From contig NC_021172.1 of the NCBI RefSeq assembly GCF_000230975.2, positions 744,001-808,000 on the forward strand: a stretch of 64,000 nt of DNA, in the 5' to 3' direction. The stretch is from Hyphomicrobium denitrificans 1NES1. Its GTDB lineage: Bacteria > Pseudomonadota > Alphaproteobacteria > Rhizobiales > Hyphomicrobiaceae. The translations under genes and the position numbers were made by a program. Of the stretch, positions 57,866-64,000 are shown piece after piece. The notes under the pieces were generated by a model, which was not told the DNA's origin, did not search any database, and was given only the letters and a program-made list of their open reading frames with translations. Positions within the stretch are counted from its first letter, which is position 1; every line of letters begins with the position of its first letter.

Positions 57866-58134
57866 CCCATGATCGAGATCATCCGCTTGATGTTGTAGGC
57901 CAGGACGCAGAGGCTCATCTCGGCTTTCATGCGCTCAAGTCCTCTTGTCAGGAAGTGCGTGTAGCCCATCCACGCTTTGATTGTGCCGAACGTGTGCTCG
58001 ACTGTTCTCCGGCGAACCGTCATGGCGTTGCCCGCATCGAGCCGCCTCTGCATCTCCTCGATGACGCCCTCATGTTCCCAGCGATTCACGCGGCACGCCT
58101 CGGCGCGAGAGGGGAGGAGTAGCGTTCGTATCAA
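57866..58134 (-). mobile_element. Transposase C-terminal fragment (IS1182/IS5-like)
   Basis: About 75 recognisable residues (RWEHEGVIEEMQRRLDAG; MTVRRRTVEHTFGTIKAWMG, containing the final catalytic Glu region; ERMKAEMSLCVLAYNIKRMISIMG). The rest of the transposase and both terminal inverted repeats are absent, so this is an IS remnant. Confidence 0.85.
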
Positions 58135-58750
58135 TTCTAACGGCTGAATGACGTCATCAGGTCAGCACTCCGGACCTATGCATTCAATGCAGCGCTAACC
58201 CCTTTTTATCAAAAAGATCTGTGCTTCGACGGCTGACCGCCCGGATCGTGATGCCCCGAAACCGCTTCATTCGCCCAGACGTTCGAGCTGGCCAAGCACA
58301 GTTCAAGGAACAAAAAGCCCGAGCATGAGTTCGAGCGGCAAATGAGCACCTACTGGCAAAAGAGTATTTGGGATGAAAAGCGTGAAGGGAGTGTCTCGTA
58401 ACACGCGCCTGCAGATTATGCTAACCAACGATGAACTTGTCGCAATCGACGACTGGCGGTGTCGGCATCGCATGCAGACTCGCAGCTCCTGAACTTTTAG
58501 CCAGGACGAAACTCCCGTGAAGCCGATGCGATCGTAGGATTATGGGCTGCTGAACTTCATCGAAGGAAGAGACAGAATGCTAAGGTTGTCTTCTTTTCGG
58601 CCATATCACCTCCGTCGGCAGTCGAACCCATTCTTCCGGTCCCGTTTTGACCGCCTTGGACATACGCTGCGAAGTCTCAGATGCAAACAAAAAACCAAAT
58701 CCGAGGATTTCAGCATCACTAGGAGCCTCGAGGCCTCAACGCATCCTGCG
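58135..58750. other. Intergenic, nothing recognised
   Basis: No recognisable gene; probably scar sequence around the transposase remnant. Confidence 0.4.
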
Positions 58751-59023
58751 CTATTTTTGCTTGCGAACACCCCTTGCTGTCGAAGATGCTGCCGGATTCG
58801 CCGCAGCACGGGCCAACCGCTCTGCTCTGAGGCGCGCTGTTTGCGCACGGGTCGCAGCTAATTTGGCCTTGATCTCATCAAGCGCCTCCTGCGCATCCGC
58901 CGCGCGCGTCTGCTTCTTTTCTGCAGCTTTCACTCTTGCAAGTTCGCTGTCATGGGTCGCCTGAAGCTGATCGATGAACGCCCGATGCTTCGCACTCTTC
59001 GGATAATCCCACATTTGATTCAC
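58751..59023 (-). CDS. Small charged helical protein (RLRAERLAR family)
   Basis: 90 residues, mostly charged helix (ATHDSELARVKAAEKKQTRA; ALDEIKAKLAATRAQ), ending in TARLRAERLARAAANPAAS. This ending is shared with the small protein at 59973-60161. Similar short proteins with a T-RLRxxRLAxEAA motif are common in alphaproteobacteria and have no known role. Confidence 0.6.
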   Translation of the reverse strand: MNQMWDYPKSAKHRAFIDQLQATHDSELARVKAAEKKQTRAADAQEALDEIKAKLAATRAQTARLRAERLARAAANPAASSTARGVRKQK

Positions 59024-59178
59024 GTAGGCAGTATAAGCGTAGTAACAAGGGTCCCTGTCGGCACAAGTTGATTGATCTATCAGACATTCAGCGGATTTAT
59101 GGGCACAATCATGGACTACGATATACCTTCGGCTTTGGTGTTGCCGGCTTGGGCAACCGTAATGAGAGCGAGAAGACG

Positions 59179-59424
59179 ATGATTCACTGGAAGCCAGTCG
59201 GAGAGTACGTAGAACCCAATTGGGTGAAACATGGAACGGACCTGCCGCCCATCCTTTTCTGGCGCTCTGTGAAAGGAGCAGTGCTCGGCTTTTTGCGGGA
59301 CGGCGAGCTGTTCGACGCGAAGTGGATTTACGTCTGCGACGCCAACAAAGTATCGCACTTCTCAGCCGTTAATGTCCCGGGTGACACCGTTGTAGAATTA
59401 GCGGCGCATCGCGCGGAAAGCTGA
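59179..59424 (+). CDS. Hypothetical protein
   Basis: About 81 residues from the ATG at 59179 (GAGAGCGAGAAG upstream). Aromatic-rich (IHWKPVGEYVEPNW; PPILFWRSVKGAVLGFLRDG; KWIYVCDANKVSHF), which suggests a compact beta-fold. No domain recognised and no operon partner. Confidence 0.5.
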   Translation: MIHWKPVGEYVEPNWVKHGTDLPPILFWRSVKGAVLGFLRDGELFDAKWIYVCDANKVSHFSAVNVPGDTVVELAAHRAES

Positions 59425-59578
59425 GCAGAGCCTGCCGGCACAATCACATCACGGCCACTCGCACATAAATATCTATAGCTAAATCATCGATTAGCGCGCA
59501 TGCTGACACCATCATCGGCAGGCAGCCCGGGCGCTGATGGCTGAGAGACAGACGCTCCCGCCTGAAGGAGGAGAAGCA

Positions 59579-59794
59579 ATGGACTCTCGTCCGCCATTCA
59601 ATCCAGATCAATTCGCGCTGTGCTATCGCGCGTATACCGCTGCTTTACTGGACGTCCAGAAGCAAAACGGCGGAACACCAAACGCACCATTGTCCGAAGG
59701 AATCCGGTTCATGGTCGCGCTGCGCATCATTGAAGCGTCAGCGAGCGGAGAGCGCGATCTTTCCAGGCTAAGGCGATTTGCACTGAGTGGTTGA
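59579..59794 (+). CDS. Hypothetical small protein
   Basis: 71 residues from the ATG at 59579, directly behind a strong GAAGGAGGAGAAG. The composition is soluble and helical (FALCYRAYTAALLDVQKQNGG; IRFMVALRIIEASASGERDL). The strong ribosome binding site supports a real gene. Function unknown. Confidence 0.6.
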   Translation: MDSRPPFNPDQFALCYRAYTAALLDVQKQNGGTPNAPLSEGIRFMVALRIIEASASGERDLSRLRRFALSG

Positions 59795-59972
59795 CGCATC
59801 ACTAGATGCTCGGTTCGCTTCGTCCTTGACCATCAACGGTCAGCCGCCATTCGTAGCTATCGCGGTGTGTCCACCGCTTATCGCAATGCTCGCAGCCGCA
59901 GGATTCCATCAATAAAAGGTGCATTTTTGTGGGGCGGATAATCTAAGAGACGACTATTGGGTCGCGTCCTCG

Positions 59973-60161
59973 TCACGGACGCGTCTTCGGCTGTTTGCTG
60001 GACGATGTTGCGGCTTCTCTCGCGAGTCTTTCCGCCCGAAGGCGTTGCGTTTTGGCCTGAACGGCAAGTCTTTCTGCTTCGTGATCCTTCATCGCTTGCT
60101 GTGCCTCTTGAGCCCTACGCAGCTTCGTCGCTGCGATAGCTCTTTTATCCCTTACGACCAT
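59973..60161 (-). CDS. Small charged helical protein (RLRAERLAR family), second member
   Basis: 62 residues, nearly all charged helix (ATKLRRAQEAQQAMKDHEAE), ending in KTQRLRAERLAREAATSS, the same C-terminal motif as the protein at 58751-59023. It lies just downstream of the cspA terminator on the same strand. Function unknown. Confidence 0.55.
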   Translation of the reverse strand: MVVRDKRAIAATKLRRAQEAQQAMKDHEAERLAVQAKTQRLRAERLAREAATSSSKQPKTRP

Positions 60162-60196
60162 GGCACAATGACTCCAAACTCAAAGTTCAACATAGC

Positions 60197-60226
60197 AAAA
60201 AGCCTCGCGCTGTTCCGCACGAGGCT
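60197..60226 (-). terminator. Rho-independent terminator of cspA
   Basis: AGCCTCG (60201-60207) pairs with CGAGGCT (60220-60226) around a 12-base loop, and on the minus strand the stem is followed by five T. It begins 65 bases after the cspA stop. Confidence 0.8.
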
Positions 60227-60291
60227 TCAAGAGAAAGAGCTCTGCCAGTACATCCGTGGTCAAGGCTCGATCTCATTTTATTGCGCGTCCT

Positions 60292-60501
60292 TTAGACGGG
60301 GCGTAGGTTTTGTGCGGAGGATTTTCCAGTCCGGCGATCTGCCACGACCTCGAAAGATACTTTCTCACCTTCGTTAAGATTGCTCAGACCTGCGCGTTCA
60401 ACAGCGCTGATATGAACAAAAACGTCCTGGGTGCCATCCTCCGGCTGGATAAATCCAAAGCCTTTTTGACTGTTGAACCACTTCACGGTGCCTGTTTGCA
60501 T
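60292..60501 (-). CDS. cspA: Cold-shock protein
   Basis: 69 residues, a single cold-shock domain with RNP1 [11 protein letters not shown] and RNP2 VFVHISAVE, the single-strand nucleic-acid binding motifs. I chose the ATG at 60501 ([12 protein letters not shown]), the family start. It acts as an RNA chaperone; whether this copy is cold-induced cannot be told. A clear terminator follows, so it is a single-gene transcript. Confidence 0.96.
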   Translation of the reverse strand: MQTGTVKWFNSQKGFGFIQPEDGTQDVFVHISAVERAGLSNLNEGEKVSFEVVADRRTGKSSAQNLRPV

Positions 60502-60744
60502 TGGGTATTTCCTTAAAAGCATTTAGTCGGCGCACGTTATGCGCGCTGGTTATTTGTCGAGATTGTTGGAAGGTCATCAGTCAGCCGCATTTTCGCGGGG
60601 AGGCCAAGTCATTCTGGCGAAGCTCGATCTTCGCTAAATAGTGATGATAATACGTTCGTGCAAGCCATTCGTTAGAAATAAAAAGAGTAGATGGGCTCCT
60701 TGCACTCCACAACGATCGAAATCTCCACCCGCGAATAGGTCAGC

Positions 60745-61020
60745 CTACGACGAAGAACGATGGTGTTTTGGAAGCGCATTTGCGTCGGGCGTCGACCGCG
60801 CAACATGGTACCCACAGGATATGAGATCGGCGATCGCAATAGTCCCGTCGATCATGAATGCGCAGAAAGCTGCTTCAGTCATCTCTATTTCGTAGGCACG
60901 GGACCAATGATGGGCAGGGCCAAAGGTTGAAGTTAGAGGCAAGTTGATACCGCGTTTATCGACCGAGAAGCCCAACAGACCGGGATTTCCGCAGACAAAG
61001 ACGTAGACGATCGAGAGCAA
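60745..61020 (-). CDS. Doubtful hypothetical protein
   Basis: A 91-residue frame with a hydrophobic start (IVYVFVCGNPGLLGF) and no recognised domain or ribosome binding site. It may be a real small protein but the evidence is weak. Confidence 0.25.
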   Translation of the reverse strand: MLSIVYVFVCGNPGLLGFSVDKRGINLPLTSTFGPAHHWSRAYEIEMTEAAFCAFMIDGTIAIADLISCGYHVARSTPDANALPKHHRSSS

Positions 61021-61094
61021 ACTGGCCTCCTCTCATGGAACCGGATCCTACGCCTTATATTGTCCAGGACCTCCAGTGGGGACGAAATGCAACG

Positions 61095-61478
61095 TTACGC
61101 CGAGCTTACTTCCTCGCTGCCCTTTTCCAGACTGAGGACTTCCTGCGTGTCGTCATCATCGTCCTCAACGTTGATAAGAACGTCTGGTGGCGAAAACGGC
61201 TCATCATCTTTCACGGGTTGATCTTGTTCGACCCCTTCGTCTTCGGGTGAAGGCGCTGGGATTGCTTCAAGACGATAAACTTTACCCTTCTTTGGGCGTA
61301 CGGCCATCTCGAACTCATACCGATCCACGGTTGAGACATCGCAAGGTGTTTGGCAGTAGGGGCATGCAGGGGAAACTTGATTAAGGTCGTAAAATCGGTG
61401 TCCACATATCTCGTTTGTACACGTATGTTTTGTTCCGCGCGGAGACGCAGGAAATTCCAGAGCAGCTATTAGGGGCAC
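61095..61478 (-). CDS. TIGR02300 family zinc-ribbon protein
   Basis: About 127 residues from a GTG at 61478 (GAGAGG upstream). The N-terminus RGTKHTCTNEICGHRFYDLNQ, with ACPYCQTPC, matches the TIGR02300 family, whose members begin with a CxxC zinc-ribbon-like element around FYDLN and end in an acidic tail, here VEDDDDDTQEVLSLEKGSEE. Function unknown. The N-terminus is a little diverged from the usual PELGTKR. A much longer upstream extension is not family-like. Confidence 0.75.
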   Translation of the reverse strand: MPLIAALEFPASPRGTKHTCTNEICGHRFYDLNQVSPACPYCQTPCDVSTVDRYEFEMAVRPKKGKVYRLEAIPAPSPEDEGVEQDQPVKDDEPFSPPDVLINVEDDDDDTQEVLSLEKGSEEVSSA

Positions 61479-62075
61479 ACAGTATCCTCTCAGCGTAAAG
61501 TCGTGTGGTTCTCGTGTACGCGCGATGCGCACTACGGGATTGTTGGTGTCAGTCGAGAAGCATGGGATAAGTGAGACTCGCCGACGATTGCCGGACGGCG
61601 ATGCCATTCCGATCATCGACGAACAACGGCAGCTGCCTGGAACAGGCCAAGGCTCTGCCGAATGCCACGGCATGGGCCTTAAGACGGAAACACAACAAGC
61701 ATAGATTACTTTGTCCGCGGAGTACCGACCACGAAGCCCCATGGGGCTTCGTGACGAGAATGTAATCACTTTTCATGAACACGTTCCTTTTGTGCCGAAT
61801 CGACGGCGTAATGCAGAGCGCAAAATCAGCTATGAATTGCTTGCGATTTATTCAGAAGCTGCATCGCCTTTTTTCAGCGGCCAATGTGCGCCAATTGATG
61901 TTTTTTGGGCGCGACGGCTTCGAAGCAGCTCAAATAACGCGAACACTAGTTAGCTTTAGAATTCGCCAGTCTAGTAATTGTAGGCTCCATGTCGCCAAAT
62001 GTCCAATCATATTCTTGCTCTTACGCAGAACATAACGCGAGCATTGGCAGCAATTGGGGTGGTTATCTGAGGCTG
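61479..62075. other. Intergenic, nothing recognised
   Basis: Upstream of the TIGR02300 gene. Only short unsupported frames on both strands. The right end borders the integrase fragment. Confidence 0.4.
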
Positions 62076-62331
62076 ACGGACAGAAAGTTAGGCCAGTTCC
62101 TATTCTCATGCCGGCCGTTGATTGTTGGCCCGCCGTTACGCCTCGTGCATGAATGGGTGGCCTGTATCGCCTCGATCCGAGGAAGTTTGCACGCATTCGC
62201 TACGCCGAACGAGGGCGGTACTAATCTACAGTCGGACAGGTAACCTTCGTGCGGTCCAAGAGAGCACAGCGCAGTATCTGGGAATCGAAGTCGACGATGC
62301 GATCGAGATCGCCGAGAAGATCGACATCTGA
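62076..62331 (+). pseudogene. Tyrosine integrase copy 3, C-terminal fragment
   Basis: Plus-strand relic of the integrase family: YLRLTDRKLGQFLF and ARRYA/VHEWVA, then in another frame THSLRRTRAVLIYSRTGNLRAVQ and YLGIEVDDAIEIAEKIDI. It carries small deletions (the LLLGHSKIES part is lost) and a frameshift. The 3' flank (62332-62392) is also shared with copy 2, which lies in the opposite orientation 0.4 kb away. Confidence 0.9.
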
Positions 62332-62717
62332 TGGCGTCACGCTCTACCTCCGATTCCAGACGTGATCGGCGTCGCCGATTGCCAGTCAGCTGATGGCCGC
62401 TAATGGGATAACCGGCTTTGCTGCAAACGACGATGCTTCGGTCCGCATGCCTGTTTCTGGCCCTGAACGCCGCGAGCTGAACGGCCGCTAACTGATCATT
62501 TCGTCGATCGCGGTTCGGTACGGCTTCAGTTCTTGCCTGGACCTAGCCAGCAGCTTCTAAAATTGTTTCTTGGCGCAGTACGCTACCCGACTCCGGGACA
62601 TGTTTCAAAATGATTCTATAGCAGATCAGTCCTATTAGCTGCCATGGTGTAGCAGAGATCGGCGACGCAGGGAGCGCCGCCGACCACGTCCGGTATCGGA
62701 GGCAGAGCGTTAGTCGC
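62332..62717. other. Spacer between two convergent integrase copies
   Basis: Holds the conserved 3' flanks of copies 3 and 2 (ACGCTCT-CCTCCGAT and TCGGCG...CGCCGA blocks), which form a large imperfect inverted repeat. No gene seen. Confidence 0.55.
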
Positions 62718-63350
62718 TCAGATATCGATCTTCTCCGCGATCTCGATCGCGTCGTCGACCTCGATGCCGAGATATCTGACCGTGCTTTCGATCTTGGAAT
62801 GCCCGAGCAAGAGTTGGACGGCCTGGAGATTTCCTGTTCGCCGGTAGATGAGTACGGCCTTCGTCCGCCGCAGCGAATGCGTGCCAAATTTTGCCGGGTC
62901 GAGACCGATGCTAGCGATCCACTCTAGCACCAGCCGCGCGTATTGCCGCGTTGTCAGCCCACCTCTGTCGCCACGGCCGGCGAAAAGGAACTGGCCCGGC
63001 TTGCGCTCCGTCAGACGCAGGTATTCGTCGATGGCCTGTCGAGTCTGATCGGTCAGTTCGAAGCGAACCGGCCTGCCGGTTTTCTTTTGCCGAATGGTTG
63101 CTCGATCCATTGAGTATCCGCTTGGAGCAACGTCATCGACGCGCACGGTGACAATATCGCAGCCGCGAAGTTTGCTGTCGATCGCTAGGTTGAAGAGTGC
63201 AAGATCCCTCTTCTTGCCCTCGATTTGCAACTTGGTTCTAATCGACCAGACATGGCTCGGCCTCAGCGGCGGTTTTGCGCCGACAAGTTTCCCTTTGTTC
63301 CACGGCACGCGAACTGGCTTGATAAGCGAATTGGCATGTTCCTGTTCCAT
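62718..63350 (-). CDS. Tyrosine recombinase/integrase, intact copy
   Basis: 210 residues from the ATG at 63350, with AAAGGAGACA upstream. Catalytic residues are visible: Arg62 (LRGCD), His158 and Arg161 (THSLRRT), His184 (GHSKIES) and Tyr193 (VRYLG). It is short for an integrase and lacks a long N-terminal arm-binding domain. Two dead copies (47305-47927 and 62076-62331) lie in the same window, all with a shared 3' inverted repeat, so the gene seems to move or be copied with its flanks. Confidence 0.93.
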   Translation of the reverse strand: MEQEHANSLIKPVRVPWNKGKLVGAKPPLRPSHVWSIRTKLQIEGKKRDLALFNLAIDSKLRGCDIVTVRVDDVAPSGYSMDRATIRQKKTGRPVRFELTDQTRQAIDEYLRLTERKPGQFLFAGRGDRGGLTTRQYARLVLEWIASIGLDPAKFGTHSLRRTKAVLIYRRTGNLQAVQLLLGHSKIESTVRYLGIEVDDAIEIAEKIDI

Positions 63351-63621
63351 GGTCTGTCTCCTTTCTAGAGAGACGAACGACCATGCGCTCGCGACGGCCG
63401 CGCGGATCAATCTAATGGTCGCTATCGGCCCAATTCTTCCTTGGCTTGGTTAGCGGTCCACGATTTTGACCCAAATCGGACACGCATCGATGGCCATGCC
63501 GTGCGCGCGGAGAGTCATAAATCTCATTGCGGAAAATATCTGTGCCGGCAACGGTCCTTTACTTGGCAACCGCCAAGCACTCGACTAGCGTTCGAGTAGA
63601 TTTGTTCTTACGGGGGTTGCA

Positions 63622-63921
63622 ATGCAGGTTTTCAAGTTAGGCTTCGCGGCCGCGGTTATGGTGTGCGCACTTTCGGCGATGGCTCAGGCGGCCGATTGTA
63701 CAAGGGTCGCAGCCATTGGCGATAACATCACCCACGATTTGGCGGTCCTGTTCTCCACAAACGCACTTAAGAATACGATCGCCGGGCGAGGGCTTATAGG
63801 GAAGGGGCCAGTGAAAACCAGCTGCAAATCGGCGTCGGCGATGATTGAGTGTTACTCCTCGCAGATGGCCTGCAAGGGCGGAACGCCCGCGACCTGCTTG
63901 GGCCCCTGGCTATGCTTCTGA
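63622..63921 (+). CDS. Small exported cysteine-rich protein
   Basis: 99 residues with a typical signal peptide (LGFAAAVMVCALSAMAQA/AD). The mature part has six or seven cysteines (ADCTRV, SCKS, IECYSSQMACKGG, ATCLGPWLC), suggesting disulfide bonding outside the cytoplasm. The ATG follows a moderate GGGGG sequence. No family recognised. Confidence 0.65.
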   Translation: MQVFKLGFAAAVMVCALSAMAQAADCTRVAAIGDNITHDLAVLFSTNALKNTIAGRGLIGKGPVKTSCKSASAMIECYSSQMACKGGTPATCLGPWLCF

Positions 63922-64000
63922 ACCCGGCACTAGACGTGCCCTCATCTTGAATCTGTTCTTGCGGCTCGAACCTCGCAGTTATGCCGGGCACCATCCGAAA

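Noticed and set aside
61479..61769. N-terminal extension of the TIGR02300 gene to 61769
   Set aside because: The added 97 residues are not family-like; the GTG at 61478 with GAGAGG upstream fits better.

Overview
The window looks like a chromosomal segment of an alphaproteobacterium of the order Hyphomicrobiales (Rhizobiales), probably a methylotroph. This rests on GC-rich coding sequence, a MASE1 kinase with a FixJ-type regulator, a TIGR02300 protein, DUF6508 and DUF336 relatives, and above all a lanthanide-type methanol dehydrogenase (xoxF). No rRNA, tRNA or CRISPR array was seen.

Layout. 0-7.5 kb (minus strand): one sugar-phosphate operon, tkt, a fused transaldolase/phosphoglucose isomerase, gnd and zwf (zwf runs off the left edge). 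7.8-11.9 kb (plus): amylo-alpha-1,6-glucosidase and a GH15 glucoamylase/trehalase-like enzyme. 13.7-16.6 kb (minus): serA and serC, with a decayed serC relic upstream. 17-30.3 kb: three regulatory units (orphan NarL regulator; sensor kinase plus OmpR regulator with a DUF3047 protein; MASE1 kinase plus FixJ regulator), a Sel1-like exported protein broken by an in-frame amber codon, an FAD monooxygenase with its small regulator-like partner, and a membrane-anchored trehalose-6-phosphate synthase with its own sensor-like N-terminus.

30.3-39 kb is an accessory island that looks plasmid- and phage-derived. It holds two long inverted repeats with a shared core, a Fic toxin with its antitoxin, a truncated RelB antitoxin, an AT-rich stretch next to a 20-22 bp periodic iteron-like array, a SPARTA defence operon (TIR-APAZ plus short Argonaute), replication-type helix-turn-helix genes, an array of 10-bp-periodic GTCGCGAC palindromes, and a broken phage terminase joined to a broken membrane cytochrome gene. 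SPARTA is a known system: a guide-loaded short Argonaute senses invader nucleic acid and the TIR partner then destroys NAD(P). Here the Argonaute is intact, but the TIR-APAZ reading frame is shifted by one base near its C-terminus, so activity is uncertain.

39-48 kb: xoxF with a clear terminator, a flavin/ferredoxin-type reductase, and then a gene graveyard (DUF488, TonB receptor and DUF6508 remnants), higBA, a truncated RTX protein and a broken integrase. 48-56.7 kb: an anti-sigma/ECF sigma/cytochrome c/metallophosphoesterase operon, a thioredoxin-CcdA pair, a heme-binding DUF336 protein, an acetyltransferase and a molybdopterin oxidoreductase. 57-64 kb: fragments of an HNH nuclease and a transposase, several small proteins, cspA with its terminator, and two more copies of the same integrase, one intact.
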